Positions 52,427 to 62,971 of a stretch of DNA of 64,000 nt are shown here, piece after piece. Position 1 is the first letter of the stretch. Each line of letters starts with the position of its first letter. A model generated the notes under the pieces. The model worked only from the letters and a program-made list of their open reading frames with translations. It was not told the origin of the DNA and made no database searches. Where the stretch lies: NCBI GenBank assembly GCA_002261195.1, contig MVBO01000003.1, positions 154,143-218,142 of the forward strand, written 5' to 3'. A program made the position numbers and the translations under genes. The stretch is from Bifiguratus adelaidae (Eukaryota > Mucoromycota > Endogonomycetes > Endogonales).

Positions 52427-54382
52427 TCATCGCATTACATTCAACTCTGGCAGATCCATTGCATTCAAAGCATCCTTGACTACCTGCATCATGGCAATCA
52501 CTTTCTCTTCTTGAAGCCTAATCTTGACATTAGCCACTTGAACAATTGAATGAATTGGACATACCTTCGTCCCACCACCTGCACACCAATTGGGAGACCA
52601 TGCATGTCATCGACATTGTAGACTGAAAATAGGTTCTTTTCCATGCGATTCCATTGCGTCTTCTCCAGGGTTTTTCTATTGGGGATATCGTCCAGATGGC
52701 GGTCAACCTTTGTGACAGGCAAGACACCAACAGAGTAATCCAGGATATTGTATAGAAAGGTATAAATGAGGCCGGTATAAGTCTTGGCTAATCCCCCGTG
52801 GGGTATGGCGGGAAGTGGATTGACTGGACAAATGATTCCATCCATCTCTTGACCTGTCGCTGCTGACGCGTATGAATCCCAGGTGGTCAAAAATTGTTGT
52901 CGATACCGATCACGGGCCGCTGTGGCTTTCCATAGGTTGTAAACCGATTGCTTGTGCTGTGCGAGCAAAAGTGCTGCGGTGGCATAATCATTGTAGAACG
53001 TTTCTAGATCTTAAGGACGGTGAGCGATGGGTAAAAATGTGCGTCTGACACCTTACACCAAGCGTAAAGCTTCTTCAAAAACATCGGAATCCGGTGAAGT
53101 TTCAAAAAGGCATCGACTCCTTCATCTTTCTTGTCCTTGCTCACATTTTCGTAGACGGTCTGGCCGGAGTCACCCACAATCAGTTTTGTACCAGTGATGT
53201 AGGCATGCAAAATGTCGGGGACCTGGAACTCGACAACATCGTGACCGGCCTTTCGGAGAGCTTCAACGGTCATCTCTACCGCGCGTACACATGCAGGACT
53301 GCAGTGTATCAATCCTATTTAAACGCCTTAAGAATGCAATTGACGAAGTTGCGATATCATACCATCATAGGTATAGTATCCGAATCGCATCCTGTCTTGC
53401 CTTGCTGGTTCACGGTAGGGAATAGGTATGACACCTTGATCATACTTCCACATTTCCAATTTCAGCAAGATCTTGGTGAAAAATTCCAAGTCATCTACCG
53501 TCTGCGTCATCGGACCAATGACTCCGGGAATCGATTCGATGCCGCTGTTGGAGGACACGTTGCCAGACTTGGAGATGCGCCCGTGGGAGGGTTTCAAGGC
53601 ACAGATGCCCGAATAATGAGCAGGTATACGGACGGAGCCGGCAATATCTGAGCAATGCGTTAGATTCTACTAAGGATGGCACAACTTACCTGTTCCCAAT
53701 CCCAGAAGTGAGCCTCCGGCACTGAGAAGTGCTCCTTCACCGCCGCTAGATCCTCCCGCCGAGTACCTTTGGTTATGATGATTCCTTGTCGTCCCAAACA
53801 CCTAACAGGCATCTCAGTATCAGAATTACAATGTTACGTCAGGACTAGAGTTCCACATACAGGATTGCTTGACTCAAAGGAAAGGAGTGTTTGCGGGATG
53901 TTTGTCTTGGTGTAAAAAACTGCTCCTTGTTGCTTCAAGAGTCGTACGATCACGCTGTCCTTTGCGGCAGGCTGATGTATCCACTTGGAGTAGCCAAGTG
54001 TAGCGTCGATGCCTGCAAAGTTGACCGTATCCTTGACGGATATTGGAACGCCATGTAAAGGCCCTACTGGCTCTTGCGTGTTATCTAGACGATCGGCTTC
54101 CTTGTAAGCCGTATCAATAAACACCTCGGTCAGACAGTTGAGACGCTCATGTGCCGTGATGGTCCTCTTGCCAAATGCCAATAAGACCTCTCTAGCCTTC
54201 AGTCCTTGAACACTCGTGCTCACTCCGGCACAAAGCCGGTGGGCCAGTTCTTGAGCAGGTAAACCCAATATCTCTTCATCCCTTGTTGTCATAGGAGAGC
54301 GGAATTCGGCAGGGAGGCTGGCTATAGCCTGAGCCTGGTCTTGCCGCTTGGCTTCTATTCGTCCTGATAACGAGTTTCCCAT
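52427..54382 (-). CDS. Amidase-signature hydrolase, paralogue 2, possible N-myristoylation
   Basis: Second FAAH/acetamidase-like enzyme. Catalytic residues are all present: Lys in GVPISVKDTVNF, cis-Ser in SAGGSSGGEGALL, nucleophile in DIAGSVRIPAHYSG, then ALKPSHGRISKSGN and GPMTQTVDDLEFF. At least five short introns; one after the Tyr-Ala-Trp codons sits at the same place and phase as the single intron of the paralogue at 27993-29766. The last exon (LQEEKVIAMMQVVKDAL, ending LPELNVMR) is reached by a 3' intron after VVGRR; reading through would give a false shorter C-terminus. The ATG at 54382 opens MGNSLSGR, which fits the MGxxxS myristoylation pattern absent from paralogue 1, suggesting membrane attachment. 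Confidence 0.9.
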
Positions 54383-54600
54383 ACACAAAAGCTCGCCAAA
54401 GATAATGCGGGGAAGTACAATTTGACTGCTCTCAAATACCCGTTATGGTAATAGACTTGGGATCATGGCTAATGCGCGGATCTAGGTAGAATGTATCGAG
54501 AGACTGCAGATACGACGTGACGGAGGGAAGAATGAGTGCGATAGGAACAATACCTGAATCCGACAGGTACAAATGCAATGTTACGGCATTGTATGTACAA

Positions 54601-55266
54601 TTAACGTGGCACAGCCAGTACCCGACTCATGTCCTTCCAGTAGTCCGATTCAGATAATTGAAAACAGCGCTCAATGTAACGTTCCATCTCCTTGATAGCC
54701 CGATTCTTGGTATCGGACCATGCAGATTTTGGACCGGCGTCGCCAAACGCAAGGCGCTTCCAGTACTCTTCAAAGGGAGTACTTTTGAATGACCTCGGTC
54801 GGAAGACAATGTGCTGCTTGTAATTTTGATCCATCAGGCGAACTAAAGCGGCAACGTCTGGATGTTGAGAAACAATTGTTTGATTGCGAACAAAGAACGG
54901 AAGGTGTTGTAGATAGTAAGTGGAAAGCAGGGTTTGACTTTGGAGAGTATCGGCCTGCCGCGCGGGAGAAGATGCATCGAGCATCGCTTTGGCTGAAGAT
55001 AACGGTACAGCCACTTGCCATCGATTGGAAACATTGAGATCGTTAGGATCACATGGGACATGCGAAATCAGCCATTGTGCACGAACGATATGAGTCGAGC
55101 ATATGGTATACAATTTGCGATTGACTCGATGCAGGGCTAGATAGTCTTGCAATCGAGGTAATTGTAGTACGATAGCGACAAGTATCTCGGTGGGTAATTC
55201 AGACGGGTCTTGCCGAGCCGTCTCTATGTTCTTTCGACTCCACTTGTTGTATATCCCAACCCTCAT
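54601..55266 (-). CDS. Small F-box-like protein
   Basis: Intronless frame of 221 codons. The N-terminal half has an F-box pattern: PSELPTEILVAIVLQLPRL, QDYLALHRVNRKLYTICS. The rest is helical, with LPFFVRNQTIVSQHPDVAAL and KEMERYIERCFQLSESDYW. The longer frame upstream of 55266 lacks an ATG, so MRVGIYNKWSRKN is taken as the start. Probably an SCF adaptor or a relic of that fold; target unknown. Confidence 0.65.
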   Translation of the reverse strand: MRVGIYNKWSRKNIETARQDPSELPTEILVAIVLQLPRLQDYLALHRVNRKLYTICSTHIVRAQWLISHVPCDPNDLNVSNRWQVAVPLSSAKAMLDASSPARQADTLQSQTLLSTYYLQHLPFFVRNQTIVSQHPDVAALVRLMDQNYKQHIVFRPRSFKSTPFEEYWKRLAFGDAGPKSAWSDTKNRAIKEMERYIERCFQLSESDYWKDMSRVLAVPR

Positions 55267-55855
55267 CACCAGGTGAGGGTGGAAGTGAGAAAACCAAAAT
55301 GTATCCTGCAAGAAAACTCGATGGACAAAATCTTTGTTTCCATTTCTACTTATCGACCTTCTATATATATGTATACGCTCGCCAAGTGTACTTTCAATAG
55401 ACGTACGAAATTACGACACCGATGACTAAAAGGCGTTGACAATGCGTTATGCTCCATTGACTATTGTTCAAAATTTTATCCACTAATGACTGTTGCAATG
55501 CGTATTCTATGGTAAGGTATTAGGGTTAATATCCCATAGGAAGAGTCGCCATCAGTCCGAATCTGAATCCTTGCCAAAAGCGGGTGCCTTCTGTAGTACC
55601 TTTTGTCAATGTATCCGTGGACGGATAAAGATCATTGAAAGTAACCGCAATAGACTGGGGCAGATAATACGCGGATGACATCAGAGATAGTACACACTAT
55701 ATGCAAACTATCAACTCACCCTGTATCGTATACTGTAAAGAAGACTTTGAGCTCAAACCCCCCAATACACGACATTGCGTTAGCCAAAGCATTAAAACTA
55801 GCTTCAAACGATAAATTGACTATTTCGGCAGTAGCGTCATGAACCAGAGAGCGCA
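55267..55855. other. Intergenic region between F-box gene and amino-acid permease
   Basis: 589 bp, divergent promoters. AT-rich with TATATATATG near 55363-55372. Several GATA-like cores (CTTATC near 55348, AGATAA near 55661, CGATAA near 55808) are present upstream of the permease. No coding frame of interest. Confidence 0.4.
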
Positions 55856-58082
55856 ATGACAAGCGAGACACTAGGGTCGCAAGGAGCAGCAACCCTGCCG
55901 TTGCGGCAAATCTTAGACGAGGACATGGAACTGGACGCATTTAACAGATTTGACGGCGATTTCCCGGGTTCGGCGGATCAAGCATTTTACAACCACCATC
56001 CTCGTCCTAATAGCTTTGCAGGCTCCAAAGGTCATCACCTCACGTTCGACGACGACGAAGGATCCGAGGATGCATCCCTACTCACTGATATAGACGAAGT
56101 GGCCGGGCATAACTCTGATGAAGCGACACAACATTTGTTCGGCAGCGAGTATAGAGCGCGCTCAGCGTCACTCTTCTCTTTGTCGGACTCCATACCTATG
56201 GTTCCATTATCCTCGACACAAGCGCAAGAATCTGATTTGGGCAAGAAAGTGTCCTTTTTTAACGGCTTGACGCTCGTCATTGGCTTAATCATCGGTAGCG
56301 GCCTATTTTCATCCCCTGGTGAGACTAGATTGCATCCATGCAAGTGCCCGACTAACGCATTGTTTCAGGGCCTGTTCTAGCCCATTCTCATGCCGTAGGT
56401 ACATCTTTGATCATATGGGTCGTGTCTGGCTTGCTTGCAATGACTGGAGCTCTATGTTATGCCGAGCTTGGGACCATGCTACCCGTGAATGGAGGTGAAT
56501 CTGTCTATTTGGAACGAGGATTTGGTTCTTTGGTGTCTTTTCTCTTCGGGTTTGTGGCTATTATGGCTTTAAAGGTATGTCGTTGACTGAAATTGACCTT
56601 CAGTGGCTCACATCACGACAGCCTGGTAGTGTGGCCATCATCGCCGTGATTTTCGGTGAATATCTTTCTCGCATTGTTTACCACGCCTATTTCTTCGATA
56701 CCCCCGACAATGATCCATCAACTTCACCAAGTGTTACTCATCCAGCGGATGATATTATACCAGGATGGTTGCCCAAGCTTTTAGCCTGCGCGTGTGTTAT
56801 TACCGTATCACTCATCAACGGCATCAGTGTCAAGTGGGGAACGCGGGTGCAGGACGTTTTCACTGCACTCAAAATAGTTGCCTTGCTGGTTATTGTGGCA
56901 ACGGGCATAGTTGTCCTCGCACGCGATGGGCAGTCTGTTGGAGACAACTTTGACGGAAACTGGTTCGATGGTTACCAAGATGTCGCATTCAGCGAATATG
57001 CATTGGCACTGTATTCCGGTCTTTGGGCCTATGACGGCTGGTAGGTGGTGCTTGACGGATATAGCAGCAATTGACCACGACTAGGAACAATCTCAATTAC
57101 GTTTCCGGCGAAATGAAGAATCCTCACCGAGATCTTCCCAGAGTGATTCTCTTTGGCATACCAATTGTCATCGTGTTGTATCTTTTGGCCAATGTCGCGT
57201 ATTACGTCGTCCTACCTGCCAGCGTAGTGACCAAGACGAACACAGTTGCCCTTGACTTTGGGAAGAAGCTGTTTGGCCCTGCTGGCGGCATAGCATTTGC
57301 AGTCATCGTGGCTGTAAGTTGCTTTGGTGTAAGTATTTAGATTGCCATCTCAGTGAATCAACCCTAATGATTGTGACATGTAGGCCGCAAATGGCAGTGT
57401 CTTCACGGGATCTCGCATCATCTATGCCTCGGCTCGTCAAAACCACTTTCCGGCGGTTTTTGGTCGCGTATCTTCAACAAGGCAGACACCGCAGGCAGCT
57501 TTAGCGTTGCAATGTGCGCTTACAATTGTCATGATTATACCAGGGACATTTGAACGTCTCGTCAATTTCTACAGTGTGGCTGCTTGGCTGTAAGTGGTGC
57601 CGGCTTGGCTGGACAATGTACTCATGCTTCATGCTTCTTGCAGGTTTTACTTTTTGGCGGTCCTTGCTCTTCTCAGCTTACGACGCAGAGAACCCAATCT
57701 TAAACGCCCTTACAAAACCTTCATCATAACGCCCATCATATTTTGCGCCGTGACCTTGTTTCTCTTGGTCATGCCCTTTATATCCGCACCATTAGAAAGT
57801 CTGGCCGCATTGGTTTTTGTAGCTTTAGGTATACCCGTCTGGTGGCTATTCATACGACCAAGCGAAATTGCCAACAGGTCCTCCGCATATACGCATTCAA
57901 CGTCTTCTTTCCAAGGTAAGGGCAATTATTCTTGTGCTTGCATGACATTGACAGAAAATCAAGCCATCCTTTCCCGACTGCATCCCAAGCATCTAAGCAA
58001 TCTACTTCCCAATCTACATTTTCCAACCTTTAGTCATAGAGATGGTTACCAGAAGCAAGAAGAGCACAATGATGAGTTTTGA
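55856..58082 (+). CDS. Amino-acid permease, LAT/APC superfamily
   Basis: Membrane transporter with a 140-residue acidic, Ser-rich cytosolic N-terminus (QILDEDMELDAFNRFDGDF; DDDEGSEDASLLTDIDE), then about twelve helices. The first helix has the APC signature ITLVIGLIIGSGLFSSPG-like (here FNGLTLVIGLIIGSGLFSSP), then GALCYAELGTMLPVNGGESV, the second signature; IVALLVIVATGIVVLA; YSGLWAYDGWNNLNYVSGEM, typical of LAT-type exchangers and yeast Mup1 relatives; and RRREPNLKRPYKTFIITPI. Seven or so short introns. The last possible intron (57916-57954) is 39 nt and in frame, so both forms code. Substrate (possibly methionine or large neutral amino acids) is only inferred. Confidence 0.88.
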
Positions 58083-58274
58083 GCAAAAATAGCCTCACTA
58101 AATGGGGCATTGACGTCACTCTTTGGCTTTGCGATTTGTTGCTGAGTAACTGAGCCATTGCTTGGCTTTCACGGGCATAAGGGTAAGTAGACTTGACGAG
58201 ACGATATCTGCGTGAGAGATGCATAGCTTGGGCATAGATGCTGACAAGTTACTTGCCATCGCGCTTGTAGAGAC

Positions 58275-61059
58275 ATGTCCTATTCAGAGTCGGCTGCACG
58301 GACTTTAGCGGACTATCCGGTGGTCATCGGTATTGGTAAGTCAACGTAGGGTGGATTGCATGCCTCGTTACGTCTTGCCAAGTGCTAGCTCGAGTAGCAG
58401 ACAGAGTGCAGTGTACAACTGATAACGTTTGAACAAATGGAAGCGGTTATGAGTTCTTTCTAACTTTGTTGTTGTTGATTTTGTAGACTTTGGTACCACT
58501 TTCTCGGTAAGTAGCAAGGCACCATTAGCTAGACGGGCGTCTGACTGACCCTCAAATAGGGTTGCTGTTATGCCTTTGCCCAGAATGAGGAGATTATAGA
58601 TATCACAAAATGGTATGGTTTCTACGTGTTTGCCGCGGGATACTCAAAGGTAATTTGGTGACAGGCCCCGACAAAACAACAATGTGTATCCAAAGGTGAG
58701 AAGTTTGTTACGTGTTCGCTGTCGGTCTTTATGAGCTGACACTTGAAATCCCCAGACTCCTACGCTGCTTATGTATCGCAAAAATTCAAAAGAAGTGATT
58801 GACTGGGGACACGGAGCCCGACGATCAGCATTTCGACCAAACACAGCCGACTGCATCCTTCTGTCAAAGTTTAAGCTCTATCTGGACGAGAATTTGCGCT
58901 TGAATCCATTGCCCAGCGGCTTAAATGTTGTAGAAGTCATCGCGGACTACCTTCGCGCTTTCCATCAGCATGTTTGCAACGAACTCGCAAAGGGATTTGC
59001 AGGAAACTATGATCCGAGTAAATTTCGCTATGTATGTTGGACATGGTTACAGCAAGTTACCACCACTAACATTTGACATTGACAGTGTCTCACGGTACCT
59101 GCGATGTGGTCTGATAGAGCAAAGACGGCGATGCGCCAAGCGGCCCAACTCTCCGGCATGATATCTCCTCAAGATCCTGCAGACAGACTGATGCTTATTT
59201 CGGAACCCGAAGCTGCTGCCTTGTACTGCCAGAAGAAGACAGAACATTTCAATCTCGGACCTGGGGAGCGGTTTATGATCTGTGATGCCGGAGGTGGTAC
59301 AGTCGATCTGATCGTCTTCGAGATCGCCGAAGGCGGTGCTGGCACCGGCTACGGTGTCGGTCTAGGAAAAAACCGTACGCTCAAAGAAGTGACCAAGGGG
59401 CATGGTGGATCTTGTGGTTCTGGTTTCCTGGATGAACGTATGCGAGACTTTTTGAAACGAAAGTTGCAATATCATGTCGGACGAATCCCTGAGAGCGCTT
59501 TTGAAAATGTCATGGAGAATTTTGTGGATCTCATCAAGGTAAGCATTGTGATACGAGCCTCAAGGCGAACACATGGAACGTATAATCGTTACTCATGATT
59601 TTCGTAGCCTGAATTTGATGGCTATGAGGACCATTTTCTTCAACTGCCTGCTTCGATGGGTCTCGGCGATTTAACTGTGGACGAAATTGGTTTGGAGAAT
59701 GGCGTGCTCCACTTGCCGGCGGAGGAGTTGCGTGCAGAGGTCTTTGAGCCTGTCATTCAGCAAGTCCTGGCTCTCATTGAAGGGCAATTGCAACAAAGCC
59801 CGAACTTGTCAGCCATCTTCCTTGTAGGAGGTTTTGGACAGTCAAACTATCTCTTCCGTCGTGTGGAGGAAACATTCGGTTCGCGAGTTGGCAAGATCGG
59901 CGTACCGCCGCGTGGAGAACTTGCTGTCGTCCGAGGTGCAGTTTATTTCGGGTTGCATCCTAATGTCGTCACAGAAAGAGTGTCAAGACGAACCTATGGC
60001 ATTGAAACACGCATGCGTTATGTCCCTGGACTTGACCCCATTGAATACTCTGTGGTGGGAGCCGACAATCGCTTGTTTTGTCGACAACGGTTCAGTGTCT
60101 ACGTCAAAAAAGGTGAAAGCGTCAAAGTCAACGAATGCATCAGCAAAAACTTTGTAATTGCCTATCCGAACGATACCGATTCCGGTATGTCATAGCAATG
60201 GAGCAGGTGTGCTCAGTGAACTGACACCTTTGTCACAGACTTATTTGCGTATGATGGTGATGAGACACCCCCAAGATTAACAACGCATCCCGAGGTAAAG
60301 AAGGTTGCCAGCTTCCCTATCAAAATGCCCGTTCTGCCTAGTGTCAAGCACGGCGACAAGGTTGACTTACAAATCCGCATGTACTTCGGATTGACGGAGA
60401 TTCGCATCGAGTGTCAGGTGGCCGACAAACAGTTCTCCTTCACAAGCGCGTTCGATGCTGTTGACTCTTTCAATCACGCCAATCACCTTGGAGGTTCGAT
60501 GAACGGTTCAATGTCGGGATCGCAGACCAGTTTGACCGCCCCAAGCTATGTAAGCAACCCGCAGACGCCACAACAGATTCCTAGTCAACCACCAACTGGC
60601 TATCACCAGCAAGGCGGCTATCCGTATGCGGCTGTGCCTGCCCCCGCACCGCAGCCAAATGCGAACGCGTATTATGGCGGTCAACCCGGTCAACAACATG
60701 GCGCCTATCAGCAACCTGGAGGCGGGAGCCCATATGTCGGCGGGGCTGGACGGCCGTCTTCTCAACCCCAGCCTAGTCCTCAAGTTCAAAGTGCGCATGC
60801 TTATGGAGGCGGATATTATGCGAATCAGTCCCAGGCCGGGCAACAACCTCAACAGGCATATTACCAGCCCTATCCAGCTGGTGTAATTCATGGCCATGCA
60901 AATCAGTCTCCCGGTCAGGGTTACTCCAATTATACCTCCGGCTCAATGCCGCCATCTGCGGCATACCAAGGCTACCCGCCTCAAAACTATGGACAATCCG
61001 ATTATCGTACGGGAGGTCAGCCCGCCCAGGGTGGAGCTGGAAGCTATCGAAGACAGTAG
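58275..61059 (+). CDS. HSPA12-like Hsp70 ATPase with prion-like tail
   Basis: Actin/Hsp70-fold ATPase of the HSPA12 type. Small first exons give MSYSESAARTLADYPVVIGI, DFGTTFSG (phosphate 1) and YAFAQNEEIIDITKW. Later blocks are LTVPAMWSDRAKTAMRQAA, LISEPEAAALYC, MICDAGGGTVDLIVFE (phosphate 2) and LSAIFLVGGFGQSNYLFRR (adenosine motif). The Hsp70 peptide-binding domain is missing; a beta-rich segment (KVDLQIRMYFGLTEIRIECQ) is followed by about 190 residues of Gln/Pro/Gly/Tyr/Ser (QQPGGGSPYVGGAGRPSSQ), a prion-like tail. Seven or so introns, all short. HSPA12-like genes are numerous in early-diverging fungi; client and function unknown. Confidence 0.87.
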
Positions 61060-61170
61060 AGGAACCTCATGCATTATCTTATATGCTATCTCGTCTTGTA
61101 TATTGGTGTCCCATAATTCATACTGTAGCTCACGCCACCTGTAACTTATTTACAAACAGAGCCCTTCAAT

Positions 61171-61479
61171 TTAAAAAAGGTCTTCAATCCAACATGGCCA
61201 CATCATGACCATTACCAAGAAAGTCTTTGGCGTGTCGCCACAACACAGACTTGACTTTAAGACGAACCAGGCCTGCAGCAAGGAAGTAGCACTCCAGGCT
61301 TTGAGCAAAGATGCATTTTCGATTTGCCACACTTTCCCACACCCGTAGCTATATTTGGGGATTATGGGCAGGCACGCTGCACTCATATTGTAATAGCCTG
61401 GGCTTGACAGACTCAATCCGTATTCAATCATCAAATCCAACAAGAAGGGGTCCCGACGATAATCACTAAATTTGGACAT
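61171..61479 (-). CDS. Hypothetical short protein, weak support
   Basis: Frame of 102 codons from the ATG at 61477-61479 (MSKFSDYRRDPFLLDLMIEY) to a stop at 61171. It has a plausible folded composition with Trp and Cys (YSYGCGKVWQIENASLLKAW) but no known motif. Upstream in another frame there is MRQLYENMLINDLHVNTR, which could be a first exon if a very short intron joins them. Could equally be chance. Confidence 0.25.
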   Translation of the reverse strand: MSKFSDYRRDPFLLDLMIEYGLSLSSPGYYNMSAACLPIIPKYSYGCGKVWQIENASLLKAWSATSLLQAWFVLKSSLCCGDTPKTFLVMVMMWPCWIEDLF

Positions 61480-61729
61480 GTGCCGCTGCAGCAAGAAACC
61501 GGTATTGCCCCTAGCTTTACGTTCCCGGCCCGCAGTCCACCTCCCTAGTGTTGACGTGCAGATCGTTGATCAGCATATTTTCGTAAAGTTGCCGCATCTA
61601 TCGAATGGTAAACCTGAAAAAGTGAGAAAAAATCTACGATTAATTTGTTCAAACCGCGAGTTGTCGTGGCTCTGAATAGAATTCTATCTGAACATATGAT
61701 TTCAGGTTGGAAAGGGACAATGCAAAAAG

Positions 61730-61737
61730 TATATAAA
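61730..61737 (+). promoter_or_regulatory. TATA box of PASK-like kinase gene
   Basis: TATATAAA lies 45 bp before the kinase ATG at 61782. This spacing implies a very short 5' UTR (about 15-20 nt). The upstream frame that extends past the ATG lacks its own ATG. Confidence 0.5.
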
Positions 61738-61781
61738 TTGGAAGCTTCCTTCCGATCTCTTTGCACGTAAATTTTTTTACA

Positions 61782-62971
61782 ATGATTGTGCTCCAAGAAG
61801 AGGAGCAAAAGCTAGGATATTTTGATCAGATCCACCATGGACCCTACGGACTGCCACCAACACCGTTGCAATCACCGCAACCTTCCAAGCAGGATCCTAC
61901 CTCAGTTCCAATGATGTCCGCTCCCTCTTGCATCTCTGTTCCGCCCTCACCACCACCTACTCCGCTCTTGCCTCAATCCTGTCAACTGCCACAATCCAAA
62001 ATCGTCAATCATAGACTCAACACCGAATTTGAAGCTCAATATACCCTGATTGACGAGCTTGGATCTGGGGGTTTTGGCTTCGTCATGTCGGCTCGACGAC
62101 ATTGCGACCAGCGCGAAGTTGCCGTCAAGTTCATCATCAAAAGCAAGGTCACAGCCACCGGCTGGCAGAATGACCCTCAGCTCGGAATGATACCTGTCGA
62201 AATTTTCATCTTGCGCAACGTTCGGCACGAGAACATCATAAGCTACATTGACACCTTTCAAGATACGAAATATTTTTATCTGGTGATGGAGCTGCATGGA
62301 TCACCATGGCAATCCAAGACCAACAGTTACTCCGACAACTCCTTATCAAAAGACACATGTTCTCCACGACCGGGCGCTATGACGCGAAGGACCTCATGTG
62401 ATCTTTTCGAGTGTATAGAGGAGCACACACGGTTTCCCGAAGACACGGCCCGAACCATATTCCTTCAAATTGTCGCGTGCATATACTATCTCGATCAAAT
62501 TGGCATTTCCCACCGCGACATCAAGGATGAGAATATCGTGATTGATCAGAATTACCATGTAAGTGTCCAAATATTTTCGCACTATCGTTCTTGTGACCAA
62601 ATAGCATGACTGATCAATTGGTTTAGGTAAAACTCATCGACTTTGGATCTGCTGTTTTTCTACGGCCTGGAAGGGGAAAATACCATACCAAATTCCACGG
62701 AACTGCATCTTTTGCTTCACCGGAAATCCTGATGGGCGAAGCATATCGCGCCGAACCAGCTGACATCTGGTCATTAGGTGTGCTCTTATACACCATGCTT
62801 TACGGGGACGTTCCTTTCAACGATAGCATGCATGTTATCACCCAACAGTATACCACCCCAAAGATAGAATCAAGTAAAGAGTGCACACATCTTCTCGACT
62901 GGATGCTCGCCAAACATCCCGATCAGCGTGCAACGATTCACGATGTCATGAATCATCCATGGTTGAACTAA
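61782..62971 (+). CDS. PASK-like Ser/Thr kinase without PAS domain
   Basis: 373 residues in two exons (61782-62558, 62627-62971). A Pro/Ser/Gln-rich N-terminus (about 90 residues) precedes the kinase domain: Gly loop ELGSGGFGFVMSARR, Lys in VAVKFIIKSKV, PVEIFILRNVRHENIISYID, HRDIKDENIVID (catalytic loop), LIDFGSAVFL (DFG), TASFASPEILMGEAYR, and DIWSLGVLLYTMLYG. HRDIKDEN with DFGSA and the hinge MELHGS point to the PAS-kinase (PSK1/PSK2, PASK) group that senses carbon status. No PAS domain precedes it. An in-frame insert of about 35 Ser/Thr-rich residues (62305-62397) follows the hinge, with no GT donor that would make it an intron. The catalytic residues are intact. Confidence 0.88.

Larger units (their letters stand above)
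61060..61781. other. Region between HSPA12-like gene and kinase
   Basis: 722 bp. Contains the 3' UTR of the HSPA12-like gene, a weak minus-strand frame (listed separately) and the promoter of the kinase with its TATA box at 61730-61737. No other structure noticed. Confidence 0.4.

Noticed and set aside
53004-53600. Apparent stop codons breaking the second amidase
   Set aside because: They lie inside short introns; with GT..AG splicing the conserved amidase sequence is continuous (DGLIHCSPAC), so it is not a pseudogene.
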